From Lentisphaeria bacterium (GTDB lineage: Bacteria; Verrucomicrobiota; Lentisphaeria; Victivallales; UBA1829), in NCBI GenBank assembly GCA_017615635.1, contig JAFZZR010000073.1, positions 1 to 33,837 of the forward strand: a DNA stretch of 33,837 nucleotides, read 5' to 3'. The position numbers were made by a program, and so were the translations under genes. Below the pieces are notes generated by a model. It searched no databases, was not told where the DNA came from, and was given only the letters and a program-made list of their open reading frames with translations. Of the stretch, positions 1-6,714 are shown in pieces. Position 1 is the stretch's first letter. Each line of letters opens with the position of its first letter.

Positions 1-518
1 AGTACTCCACGGACAACGCGACGTGGAAGAGCTATTCCAAGGCGCTCACGGTCAAGGCCAACGCCACGTACTATTTCCGCGGTATCGACAAGGCAGGAAA
101 TATCTCGAAGGTCGTTTCCCAGGAGGTCAGCAACATCTGTCCGAAGGGCGACTTCACCAACGACACGCTGGCGGCGGCCGGTGAAAAGAAGGCGCTCAAG
201 CTCTCTTCGGCGCAGAAGATCACAGGCTGGGTTGGGCTGGGCGATCCCAAGGACTTCATCAAGCTGGAAGTACAGAAGAAGGGACAGGTCTCCCTCGACA
301 TGAACTCGGCCACGGCCAAGGCGAAGAAGGGCGGCGAGCTCAAGCTCTCGCTGCTGAACAGTGCGGGCAAGGCGGTTACGCTCAGCGCGCTGGACAGCGA
401 TACGCTGGCGACGAAGGCCAGAGTGGCGGCCGGGATCTATTATCTCGGCGTCAGCTGCACGAATGTGAAGAGGTACAGCACCAGCTACACGGTGACGGCG
501 GGCATGCTGGCAAGCTGA
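1..518 (+). CDS. C-terminal part of a large extracellular protein (5' end outside window)
   Basis: The frame is open from base 3 to the TGA at 516-518 and has no start in the window, so only about 171 C-terminal residues are visible. The first part reads YSTDNATWKSYSKALTVKAN followed by a YYFRGIDKAGNIS stretch, typical of a bacterial Ig-like or chitobiase-type beta-sandwich found in secreted adhesins and hydrolases. The last ~110 residues (from GDFTNDTL to the end) resemble a PPC-type prepeptidase C-terminal domain: a beta-rich module with a GWVGLGDPKDFIKLE segment and a terminal YYLGVSCTN strand. Such C-terminal modules are usual on long secreted or surface proteins. The catalytic or binding part, if any, lies upstream of the window, so no function is assigned. 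Confidence 0.75.
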   Translation, partial: YSTDNATWKSYSKALTVKANATYYFRGIDKAGNISKVVSQEVSNICPKGDFTNDTLAAAGEKKALKLSSAQKITGWVGLGDPKDFIKLEVQKKGQVSLDMNSATAKAKKGGELKLSLLNSAGKAVTLSALDSDTLATKARVAAGIYYLGVSCTNVKRYSTSYTVTAGMLAS

Positions 519-552
519 GTCCACAAGAAAAAGCACATTTCCCTCCCGGCCG

Positions 553-580
553 CCCTCCGGCCGCGGAGGGATTTTTTTTG
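553..580 (+). terminator. Intrinsic terminator after the truncated extracellular protein gene
   Basis: CCCTCC (553-558) pairs with GGAGGG (565-570) around the loop GGCCGC, followed by A and eight T (572-579). It lies 35 bases past the stop at 518, so it ends that transcript before the ftrB promoter. Confidence 0.85.
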
Positions 581-591
581 AGGAAAAGCTC

Positions 592-619
592 TTGCAAATT
601 CAGCATTGAGCTTTATATT
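592..619 (+). promoter_or_regulatory. Promoter of the ftrB-trxA pair
   Basis: TTGCAA (592-597), a 16-base spacer and TATATT (614-619), then GAC. Transcription would start near 626. That excludes the in-frame TTG at 606 as start of the next gene and favours the ATG at 678. Confidence 0.6.
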
Positions 620-677
620 GACGACAGGACGGGGAGAATATGAATTTGGAGACGGAGGGGAGAAAGGTCAGGACGGA

Positions 678-896
678 ATGGGAGAAAAACTGCCGGATCA
701 TGTGAGATTCAACGAGGATACGGGCATACGCGACCGTGTCCTGGCGGGGCTGAAAAAAACAGGCGGATACTGTCCTTGCCGTCTGAAGCGGACGCCGGAG
801 AATCTTTGCATGTGTCTTGAATTCCGGGAACAGATAGCGGATCCGGATTTCGAGGGATATTGTCATTGCCGCTTGTATTACAAGGAGAAAGCATAA
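678..896 (+). CDS. Ferredoxin-thioredoxin reductase catalytic-subunit-like protein
   Basis: A 72-residue protein with three CxC motifs: C32-P-C34, C44-M-C46 and C62-H-C64, the last followed by RLYYKEKA. This is the hallmark of the FTR catalytic beta subunit, which uses a [4Fe-4S] cluster and a redox disulfide to pass electrons from ferredoxin to thioredoxin. The motif spacing (9 and 15 residues between CxC pairs) differs from the plant/cyanobacterial CPC-x16-CPC-x8-CHC arrangement and fits the shorter homologues of anaerobes. No variable (alpha) subunit gene is nearby. The ATG at 678 is chosen because the promoter -10 is at 614-619; an in-frame TTG at 606 would fall before the transcript start. 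The stop overlaps the trxA ATG by one base (TAATG), so the two are almost surely cotranscribed and coupled. Confidence 0.82.
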   Translation: MGEKLPDHVRFNEDTGIRDRVLAGLKKTGGYCPCRLKRTPENLCMCLEFREQIADPDFEGYCHCRLYYKEKA

Positions 897-1207
897 TGGA
901 TGCAGTACACTTGAATAAGGAATCTCTTTCAAAACTTCTGGGACAGAACGCGAAAGCCGTACTGGTGGATTTCTGGGCGGAATGGTGCGGACCGTGCCAG
1001 ATGATGGGCCCCGTGCTGGAACAGATCGCCGCCGAACGGGATGACCTGATCGTAGAAAAAATCAACGTGGATGAATATCCGGATCTGGCGGGCGAGTATT
1101 CCGTGGATACCATCCCCGCGCTGCTTCTGTTCCGGAACGGGAAACTGGAGAAGCGTGTGGCGGGATTCATGAACAAGGACGTTCTGCTGTCCCGCCTCGG
1201 TCTGTGA
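896..1207 (+). CDS. trxA: Thioredoxin
   Basis: A 103-residue single-domain thioredoxin. The active site WCGPC is at residues 30-34 within VLVDFWAEWCGPC, and the cis-proline loop TIPALLLF is present, followed by the usual FRNGK turn. It reduces protein disulfides in the cytoplasm. The ATG at 896 has an AAGGAG ribosome-binding site (882-887) eight bases upstream and overlaps the stop of the FtrB-like gene by one base. An upstream in-frame start at 860 would add 12 residues with no homology and is not preferred. Coupling to the FtrB-like gene suggests this thioredoxin is reduced by ferredoxin rather than by NADPH-thioredoxin reductase; that is an inference from context. Confidence 0.93.
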   Translation: MDAVHLNKESLSKLLGQNAKAVLVDFWAEWCGPCQMMGPVLEQIAAERDDLIVEKINVDEYPDLAGEYSVDTIPALLLFRNGKLEKRVAGFMNKDVLLSRLGL

Positions 1208-1233
1208 TTCGCGGAGAGCCGGGTCCGTCCCGC

Positions 1234-2340
1234 TCAGGCGAAAAGCCGTTCGCAGCGGACGCGCAGCGTTTCCTTCACCAGCTCGGGCGTTACGGCCTTC
1301 AGGCACTTCCGCGTGCCGTCCGGACAGATCCGCCGGAAGCAGGGAGCGCACTCCTGTTTCCGGTAGAGAACGGACCACATGGGAGAGAGAGGGGAGGTGG
1401 CGGCCGGATCGGTGGAACCGAAGACCGCGATCCCGGGAAGCCCGGCCGCGGCGGCCAGATGCATGAGTCCGCTGTCGTTGGCCAGGCAGAAGTCGGCCCG
1501 GCGGAAAAGATGAATGAGATCGGTAAGACTGGTTTCCCCTGCCAGGCAGAACGCGCGGTCTTCCGGAAGACCGGAAACGGCCTCCCGTGCGGCGTCGAGT
1601 TCTTTCGCCGCGCCCAGCGAGACGGTCAGACCGCCCCGGTCCGTCCACCATTTTGCCGTCTCCCGGAAATCGGAAGCAGCCCAGCGTTTTGCGTCACCGT
1701 AGGCGGCGCCGGGCGCCATAAGGAGCAGGGGGCCGGTTTTCGAAAGTATCTGTCCGGCGGCGGCGCCGGGTTCGGCATCGGTGGCGATGCCGGGCATGAC
1801 GCCGTCCCACTCGGGCGCCTTGAAGGAGCGGGTCATGGCGAGGTATTTCACCGCCTGATGAGGCCGATTGAGGACCCGGTCTTTTCTGGGGGGGAAGGAA
1901 AAAGTCTGATCCATCAGGAAGGAACGGAACCGGGCCGGGGTGCCGCGGAGTTTCGGAATTCCGCACATTTTGAAAATCAGGGCGTCGCGGAAGGAATTGG
2001 TGAAAAGGAGCGCGGCGCCCGCATGAAAGGATCGGATGAGGTCTGACTCGTCCCGCCGGGGAAAGGCGTGGGCGTCACGGAGTCCGATGACCAGATCGAC
2101 GCAGTCCAGAGAGCGGAAAAGCGGGGCAAGTCCTCCGGGGCAGACCACGGCAAGCTTTGCGGATCCGGGGAGAGCAAGACGCATCTGACGCAGCGCGGGG
2201 AAGGTCATCACGGCATCGCCGAGCCAGTTCGGAGAGCGGACAAGGAGTCCGTCCTTCCACTGATCCGGTTGGAGGGGACGTTCGGGGAAGGGGAACAGAT
2301 CCGTAAGATCCGGAAAAAATTCGTTGAAGGAAGAACCCAT
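1234..2340 (-). CDS. waaF: Lipopolysaccharide heptosyltransferase II-like glycosyltransferase (GT9)
   Basis: A 368-residue glycosyltransferase family 9 protein. The N-terminal nucleotide-sugar fold begins with LLVRSPNWLGDAVMTFPAL (about 32-50), the classic WaaF opening. Further motifs are PGAAYGDAKRW, CLANDSGLMHLAAAAGLPGIAVFGSTDP (donor-binding region) and the C-terminal cysteine group ECAPCFRRICPDGTRKC seen in heptosyltransferase II. It would add heptose to the lipopolysaccharide inner core on the cytoplasmic face of the inner membrane. The first ~30 residues exceed the usual start, but no later Met precedes the conserved strand. It converges on trxA with 26 bases between stops. Its promoter is at 2383-2410. 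The exact acceptor cannot be told from sequence. Confidence 0.85.
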   Translation of the reverse strand: MGSSFNEFFPDLTDLFPFPERPLQPDQWKDGLLVRSPNWLGDAVMTFPALRQMRLALPGSAKLAVVCPGGLAPLFRSLDCVDLVIGLRDAHAFPRRDESDLIRSFHAGAALLFTNSFRDALIFKMCGIPKLRGTPARFRSFLMDQTFSFPPRKDRVLNRPHQAVKYLAMTRSFKAPEWDGVMPGIATDAEPGAAAGQILSKTGPLLLMAPGAAYGDAKRWAASDFRETAKWWTDRGGLTVSLGAAKELDAAREAVSGLPEDRAFCLAGETSLTDLIHLFRRADFCLANDSGLMHLAAAAGLPGIAVFGSTDPAATSPLSPMWSVLYRKQECAPCFRRICPDGTRKCLKAVTPELVKETLRVRCERLFA

Positions 2341-2382
2341 GGTGAAATGCCCTGTCTATTAGAACATAAGAAAACGACGGAT

Positions 2383-2410
2383 AATGTACATTTATTTTTC
2401 CGGTTTTCAA
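2383..2410 (-). promoter_or_regulatory. Promoter of the heptosyltransferase gene
   Basis: On the minus strand: TTGAAA (2410-2405), a 16-base spacer, TACATT (2388-2383). It lies 43 bases before the ATG at 2340 and matches the recurring promoter form of this window. Confidence 0.6.
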
Positions 2411-2507
2411 AAAAAACCGAAAAAAATTGAGATTTTTTTAAAAAAAGTGGAACAAATAGTCGTTGCTTTTGTCAAAGAGGGTGACGATTCTGTGGAGAGG
2501 AGTCGGG

Positions 2508-2651
2508 ATGAAGGCGCAGAATGAACCTTTGTTGAGGATTCCCCGGTCAGCGGGAGTTCTGAAAATCCGGCACTCGAAACTGTTTTCGTCGCTGAATTCT
2601 TACATGAGGCGGTATCTCGCCGCATGGGAGAGTGTTCATTCAAAAAGCTGA
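2508..2651 (+). CDS. Possible small basic protein, 47 residues
   Basis: No family is recognised. The ATG at 2508 is preceded by a strong purine-rich ribosome-binding site (GGAGAGGAG, 2494-2502) at good spacing. The 47 residues are rich in Arg/Lys/Ser (MKAQNEPLLRIPRSAG at the start, SYMRRYLAAW near the end), with no signal peptide or clear membrane segment. The reading frame ends shortly before two tandem intrinsic terminators (2709-2760 and 2798-2846), so a discrete short transcript of roughly 300-400 bases is likely here. It could be a true small protein, a leader peptide or a non-coding RNA with a chance frame. A convincing promoter was not found: the AT-rich 2404-2460 region has only a weak TTGAGA (2427-2432). 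Confidence 0.35.
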   Translation: MKAQNEPLLRIPRSAGVLKIRHSKLFSSLNSYMRRYLAAWESVHSKS

Positions 2652-2708
2652 TCCGGCAGCGGAAACACGTCGGCATTCCGTTGTTCCGGGTCCGAGTCGG
2701 CCCCTCCT

Positions 2709-2760
2709 GAGGCCGCGGGGTTTCCCCTCCCTTTTTTCCCCGCGGCCTCTTTTCTCTCTT
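2709..2760 (+). terminator. Tandem intrinsic terminator, copy 1
   Basis: A perfect 12-bp stem, GAGGCCGCGGGG (2709-2720) with CCCCGCGGCCTC (2738-2749), a 17-base pyrimidine loop (2721-2737), then TTTTCTCTCTT. The loop is identical to that of copy 2. Confidence 0.85.
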
Positions 2761-2797
2761 TCTGGACGTCGCCGGCAAAATGCATTCGCCCCCTCCT

Positions 2798-2846
2798 GAG
2801 GCTGCAAGGTTTCCCCTCCCTTTTTTCCTTGCAGCCTCTTTTTTTT
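2798..2846 (+). terminator. Tandem intrinsic terminator, copy 2
   Basis: A perfect 12-bp stem, GAGGCTGCAAGG (2798-2809) with CCTTGCAGCCTC (2827-2838), the same 17-base loop (2810-2826) and an eight-T tract. Its stem differs from copy 1 at three positions, each compensated on the other arm. It lies upstream of the HU promoter and would insulate it. Confidence 0.88.
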
Positions 2847-2910
2847 CTTGTTTTATCCGGCCCGGCGTATAAAAATGGGTGAAATACGCAGAGAAACCTC
2901 GGACGGACCT

Positions 2911-2943
2911 TTGTTTTTTTCGGAATCTGTGCTACATTATACT
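2911..2943 (+). promoter_or_regulatory. Promoter of the HU-like gene
   Basis: TTGTTT (2911-2916), 16 bases, TACATT (2933-2938). An overlapping TATACT (2938-2943) is an alternative -10. The ATG follows at 3004. Confidence 0.5.
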
Positions 2944-3003
2944 GAATAGCAGTAAAAAACGAGAAGAAAAAGGAACTGCAGAGAAGGAAGGCATCGGACA
3001 GAA

Positions 3004-3297
3004 ATGACGAAACGTGATCTTGTTGTACGGATTGCCGGAGAGACCGGCCTGATCCAGAGCACGGTGGGAGGGATCGTGCAGAAAACGTTGGATTACATTG
3101 CGGATGAACTGGCGGCGGGGCGCAATGTGGAATTGAGAAACTTCGGTGTGTTCGAGATCCGGCGGCGGAAGAGCAGCAAGGGCCGGAATCCGAAAGTGCC
3201 GCAAATCATGATCGACATTCCGGAACGGACTGTTGTGAAGTTCCGTGCCGGCAAGGAATTGAAGGATCGCGTCTCCCGTCTTTCCGGGGAACGTTGA
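3004..3297 (+). CDS. HU/IHF-family DNA-binding protein
   Basis: A 97-residue histone-like protein of normal HU length. It starts MTKRDLVVRIAGETGL, has the dimer helices (GGIVQKTLDYIADELAAGRNVELRNFGVFEIRRR) and the arm region KGRNPKVPQIMIDIPERTVVKFRAGKELKDRV, where the Pro of the NP motif (RNPKV) kinks bound DNA. It would act as a dimer that bends DNA in the nucleoid. Whether it behaves as HU or IHF cannot be decided from sequence. It is followed 30 bases later by hisS and is probably cotranscribed with it. Confidence 0.93.
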   Translation: MTKRDLVVRIAGETGLIQSTVGGIVQKTLDYIADELAAGRNVELRNFGVFEIRRRKSSKGRNPKVPQIMIDIPERTVVKFRAGKELKDRVSRLSGER

Positions 3298-3327
3298 GGA
3301 TCCGAATCATAGAAAGAGAAGAACAGA

Positions 3328-4575
3328 ATGGCAAAGACAGCACCGCCTCCGGGGACGGGGGATATTTTTCCGGAAGAAGCCGCGTCGTGGCTTCAGCTGG
3401 AGCAGACGGCCCGCCGGGTTTTTCAACTTTACGGATACGGAGAGATCCGGACCCCGATTTTTGAATTTACGGAAGTCTTCCGGCACGGTCTCGGCGATGA
3501 AACCGAGGTCGTCCAGAAGGAAATGTATACGTTCGAGGACCGTGGAGGACGGAGTCTGACTCTTCGTCCGGAAGGTACGGCCGGTGTTATGCGCGCGCTT
3601 TCCGGAACCGATGCCATGAACGGAGTGGAAAACCGTGTGTTCTATATGGGGCCCATGTTCCGCGGCGAACGTCCGGCGGCGGGCAGACGGCGTCAGTTCC
3701 ATCAGGTGGGAGTGGAAAACGCGGGCCGCGTATCGCCCGGACTGGATGCCGAGTGTATTGCCATGCTGCTTCATTTTCTGGAGGAATGCGGGATCACGGG
3801 CACGAGCCTCATGATCAATACCCGCGGCGTTCCCGAAGACAGGAAGGATGCAGAAGCCGCTCTTCGCGAACATTTTGCTCCGCATGCTGCGGAAATGTGC
3901 GAAGACTGCCGGGTCCGTCTGGAACGGAACGTATGGCGGATCCTGGACTGCAAGCAGGAATGCTGTCAGAAATGGATCGATGCGGCGCCTGACGCGGCCT
4001 CTCTCTTCGGACAGGATTCCCGCGATTATTTCCGGCGAGTCTGCGACATACTGGCGGATCAGAACATTCCCTTCCGTGTGGAGCCCCGGCTTGTCCGCGG
4101 ACTCGATTACTATGTGCATACGGTGTTCGAGCTGACGCATCCGGGCCTCGGCGCCCAGAACGCCATTGCGGGAGGCGGCCGCTACCGTCTTCTGACGCCC
4201 GGCTCGAACCGGCCCATCGAGGGCGTCGGGTTCGCCGCCGGGATGGAGCGTCTTCTGATCGCCCGCGAATCCCTGGGCGTGCCGGCCCCCGCGCCGGAAC
4301 GGCCGAAGGTTTTTCTGCTATCTCTGGGCGAAAAGGCGCTTGCCTTCAATGCGAAGCTGGCCTCCGAACTTCGGCACGGCGGCGTATCCGCGTTTCTGGA
4401 ATACGAGGCGAAGAGCATGAAATCGCAGATGCGCACGGCCGACCGCATTCGTGCGCAGTATGTCTACATTCTCGGCGAGTCGGAACTGGAATCCGGACTC
4501 GGCCAACTGAAAAACATGGCTACGGGTGAACAGAAACCCGTGGCGCCCGGAGATCTGTCAGCCGCCCTGCGCTGA
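3328..4575 (+). CDS. hisS: Histidyl-tRNA synthetase
   Basis: A 415-residue class II aminoacyl-tRNA synthetase that charges tRNA-His. Motif 2 is FYMGPMFRGERPAAGRRRQFHQVGVE, the histidine-binding signature is RGLDYYVHTVFE, and GGGRYRLL with GVGFAAGMERLLI forms motif 3. The C-terminal ~90 residues (PKVFLLSLGEKALAF to the end) are the HGTP anticodon-binding domain. Length matches the family. Note GGGRYRLL where GGGRYDxL is common. It sits between the HU-like gene and DAHP synthase (19 bases to the next start), consistent with one operon. Confidence 0.96.
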   Translation: MAKTAPPPGTGDIFPEEAASWLQLEQTARRVFQLYGYGEIRTPIFEFTEVFRHGLGDETEVVQKEMYTFEDRGGRSLTLRPEGTAGVMRALSGTDAMNGVENRVFYMGPMFRGERPAAGRRRQFHQVGVENAGRVSPGLDAECIAMLLHFLEECGITGTSLMINTRGVPEDRKDAEAALREHFAPHAAEMCEDCRVRLERNVWRILDCKQECCQKWIDAAPDAASLFGQDSRDYFRRVCDILADQNIPFRVEPRLVRGLDYYVHTVFELTHPGLGAQNAIAGGGRYRLLTPGSNRPIEGVGFAAGMERLLIARESLGVPAPAPERPKVFLLSLGEKALAFNAKLASELRHGGVSAFLEYEAKSMKSQMRTADRIRAQYVYILGESELESGLGQLKNMATGEQKPVAPGDLSAALR

Positions 4576-4594
4576 TCCGGAACGGATAACAGAA

Positions 4595-5653
4595 ATGAAA
4601 AAAGTCGACAATATCAATATCGTCAGCGAGACGCCCCTTCCCACCCCGGACGAAATCCGGATGGAATTGCCTGTCACGGCGGAGATCGCGGAAAATGTCT
4701 GGCAGTTCCGGCAGACGGTGGGCAGCATCGTTACCGGCAAGGATCCCCGGATCCTGATGATCTGCGGACCGTGTTCCATCGACAGCATTCCCGCTGCCAT
4801 GGAATACGCCATGCATCTCCGGTCTCTTCAGGAGAAAGTATCGGACCGGATGTTCCTGGTCATGCGGGCGTACTTCGAAAAGCCCCGCACCACCATCGGA
4901 TGGAAAGGGCTGGTGTACGATCCGGATCTGGACCGTTCGTTCCATATCGAGAAAGGGCTTCGTCTTTCCCGGAAACTGCTGCTGAATCTGGCGGAAATGG
5001 GAATCCCCGCCGCGACGGAATTCCTGGAGCCGATCATTCCGCAGTATACGGCCGATCTGATCTCCTGGGCCTCCATCGGGGCACGGACTTCGGAATCCCA
5101 GACCCACCGGCAGATGGCCAGCGGCCTTTCCATGCCCGTGGGGTTCAAGAACTCCACCGACGGATCCATCGGCGTGGCGGTGGACGCCATCCGCACGGCC
5201 TCGGCCCGGCATTCCTTCCTGGGCGTGATCAACGACGGGCGCACGGGCGTGTTCAGCACCCGCGGGAATCCGTACTGCCATCTGATTCTCCGGGGCGGCG
5301 TGCATGAACCCAACTATACCTCGGAGTATATTGCCTTCTCCCGGGAACTGATGATCCGGGAAAAACTGTTCCCGTCCATCGTGGTGGACTGCAGTCACGC
5401 CAACTCCCAGCGGAATCCGCTGAAGCAGGGCGAGATCCTGCACAATGTAGCGGAACAGATTCTTGACGGACAGGATGCCATCCGCGGCGTCATGCTGGAA
5501 AGCTACATGAAGACGGGCCGTCAGAACATGGATAAAGGCGCGATCATTCCCGGTTTGTCCATTACCGATCCCTGTCTTGGCTGGCCGGAAACAGAGTCGC
5601 TTATTCTGGAGACGGCGGAGATGCTGCGGCATTCTCCGGCACGACCCAAGTGA
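4595..5653 (+). CDS. 3-deoxy-7-phosphoheptulonate (DAHP) synthase, class I
   Basis: A 352-residue class I (AroF/G/H-type) DAHP synthase. It condenses phosphoenolpyruvate with erythrose-4-phosphate in the first step of the shikimate pathway. Visible motifs are MICGPCSIDSIPAAMEYA, the substrate loop YFEKPRTTIGWKGLVYDPDLD, EFLEPIIPQY, GFKNSTDGSIGVAVDAI and the metal-binding DCSHANSQRNP. The ATG at 4595 is used because the conserved region follows it (MKKVDNINIVSETPLPTPDEI). An in-frame ATG at 4526 lies inside hisS and would add 23 unrelated residues. Another shikimate gene, aroA, lies in this window at 10487. The feedback-inhibitor class (Phe, Tyr, Trp) is not predictable by eye. Confidence 0.94.
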   Translation: MKKVDNINIVSETPLPTPDEIRMELPVTAEIAENVWQFRQTVGSIVTGKDPRILMICGPCSIDSIPAAMEYAMHLRSLQEKVSDRMFLVMRAYFEKPRTTIGWKGLVYDPDLDRSFHIEKGLRLSRKLLLNLAEMGIPAATEFLEPIIPQYTADLISWASIGARTSESQTHRQMASGLSMPVGFKNSTDGSIGVAVDAIRTASARHSFLGVINDGRTGVFSTRGNPYCHLILRGGVHEPNYTSEYIAFSRELMIREKLFPSIVVDCSHANSQRNPLKQGEILHNVAEQILDGQDAIRGVMLESYMKTGRQNMDKGAIIPGLSITDPCLGWPETESLILETAEMLRHSPARPK

Positions 5654-5716
5654 TGCCGGAAGGGCAGGGGGCGGCCCCCACGGGAAACAATCCGCAGATA
5701 CGGTCCGTTTAAAAAG

Positions 5717-5760
5717 AAAGAATCCGGCTCCTGAAAACGGGAACCGGACTCTTTTTTTTG
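5717..5760. terminator. Bidirectional terminator between DAHP synthase and ferredoxin genes
   Basis: Arms 5720-5731 and 5740-5751 form a 12-position stem with two mismatches around TGAAAACG. Eight T follow on the plus strand (5752-5759). On the minus strand the stem is followed by TTTCTTTTT, so it can serve both converging genes. Confidence 0.75.
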
Positions 5761-5821
5761 ACCGGACAGACCGGTCATGCGTCATCGTCACCTGCCATGC
5801 AGGAGACGCGCGCGGCCGACG

Positions 5822-5995
5822 TCACTCCTGGGTGATGGCTTCGGCCGGGCACTCGCCGACGCAGGAACCGCAATCGACGCAGTCACCGGCGTTGACGCAG
5901 GCCTTTCCGTCCTTCATGGCGATAGCCGAGACGGGGCAGGCACTGACACAGGTTTCGCAGCCGACGCATTTTTCTTCATTGACTTTTGCAGGCAT
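5822..5995 (-). CDS. 2[4Fe-4S] ferredoxin
   Basis: A 57-residue clostridial-type bicluster ferredoxin. The first cluster motif is C10-VG-C13-ET-C16-VSA-C20-P, the second C39-VD-C42-GS-C45-VGE-C49-P. It also has a non-motif Cys at 33 and ends AEAITQE. It is a soluble low-potential electron carrier typical of anaerobes and a natural partner for the FtrB-like protein at 678. The minus-strand ATG at 5995 has an AGGAG site seven bases upstream. A promoter lies at 6072-6099. It converges on the DAHP synthase gene across a shared terminator. Confidence 0.95.
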   Translation of the reverse strand: MPAKVNEEKCVGCETCVSACPVSAIAMKDGKACVNAGDCVDCGSCVGECPAEAITQE

Positions 5996-6071
5996 GGTTT
6001 TCTCCTGTTTTCGTCGTTAGATATCAGACGAAGTGTCCCCGCGGGACGCGGCCCTCCGGCTGATTCCTCGT

Positions 6072-6099
6072 ACATTAACGCCATCCGGCGAAAAGTCAA
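6072..6099 (-). promoter_or_regulatory. Promoter of the ferredoxin gene
   Basis: On the minus strand: TTGACT (6099-6094), a 16-base spacer, TAATGT (6077-6072), 77 bases before the ATG at 5995. The rest of the 5996-6231 gap holds only this and the divergent promoter at 6151. Confidence 0.5.
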
Positions 6100-6150
6100 G
6101 CGGAAAGCGGAAAAAAGTCATGGGACATTGTTTTTTTTGAGAGAAAAAAC

Positions 6151-6178
6151 TTGAAAAAACGGAAAAACGTGGCATTTT
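6151..6178 (+). promoter_or_regulatory. Promoter of the repeat-protein pair
   Basis: TTGAAA (6151-6156), 16 bases, CATTTT (6173-6178). The surrounding bases (ending GTGGCAT before the T run) closely resemble the tRNA-Thr promoter at 20579. Confidence 0.55.
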
Positions 6179-6231
6179 TACGGAGTGTCGTTTTTGAAAC
6201 AGATCTCAACTTTAAACAGAAAGGATTTGTC

Positions 6232-6690
6232 ATGAAAGGAAAAATGCGGATCTGCGCACTTGCGTTTGTATTCTTCGCAATGGCTGCTTCGGTCGGCGCC
6301 GCGGAGAAACAGAAAGAGAACCGGCCGTGGGAATTCCTCCAGCTGGGTGTCTGGTACGGTGTGGGCAGCAATCAGAACGAGGCCGACGTGTACGGCTTCC
6401 GGATCGGTCTCCCTGTCTGCGGCGGACAGAGCACGGTCAGCGGCATCGAGCTGGGCGTTCTGGGCGCAAGCTCCCAACAGGTGAACGGGCTTCAGCTCGG
6501 ACCGCTCGCAGTCATCGCGAACAAACTCAACGGCCTTTCGCTGGGAATCGCCAATATGGCCGATACGGTGAACGGACTCCAGATCGGCGTGGTCAACGTC
6601 GCGAAGGACCGTTCCGTGCAGATCGGGCTTGTGAACTGGATCAGCGATTCCTGTCTCCCGTTCTTCCCGTTCGTCAACGTGAAATTTTAA
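6232..6690 (+). CDS. Secreted LA_2272-type surface repeat protein (first of pair)
   Basis: 152 residues with a signal peptide (MKGKMRICALAFVFFAMAASVGAAE, cleavage near AAA/E). The mature part is built of short beta repeats of the form NGLQxGxxNxAxxxxGLQIGLVN: GIELGVLG, NGLQLGPLAVIANKLNGLSLGIANMADTVNGLQIGVVNVAKD and VQIGLVNWISD. This resembles the LA_2272-like surface repeat family described from Leptospira and other diderms, whose function is unknown. The end, SCLPFFPFVNVKF, with a C-terminal Phe, is compatible with an outer-membrane or periplasmic beta protein. The ATG at 6232 has AAAGGA upstream; an in-frame TTG at 6151 would lie in the promoter. The next gene, 24 bases on, is a paralogue. 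Confidence 0.75.
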   Translation: MKGKMRICALAFVFFAMAASVGAAEKQKENRPWEFLQLGVWYGVGSNQNEADVYGFRIGLPVCGGQSTVSGIELGVLGASSQQVNGLQLGPLAVIANKLNGLSLGIANMADTVNGLQIGVVNVAKDRSVQIGLVNWISDSCLPFFPFVNVKF

Positions 6691-6714
6691 CCATATGGAA
6701 AGGCTTTCATCATC

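Noticed and set aside
606..677. TTG start at 606 for the FtrB-like gene
   Set aside because: The promoter -10 lies at 614-619, so the TTG is not in the transcript. The added residues have no similarity to the family.
1204..2046. 280-residue plus-strand frame
   Set aside because: It is antisense to the heptosyltransferase gene and has an Arg/Gly-rich shadow composition.
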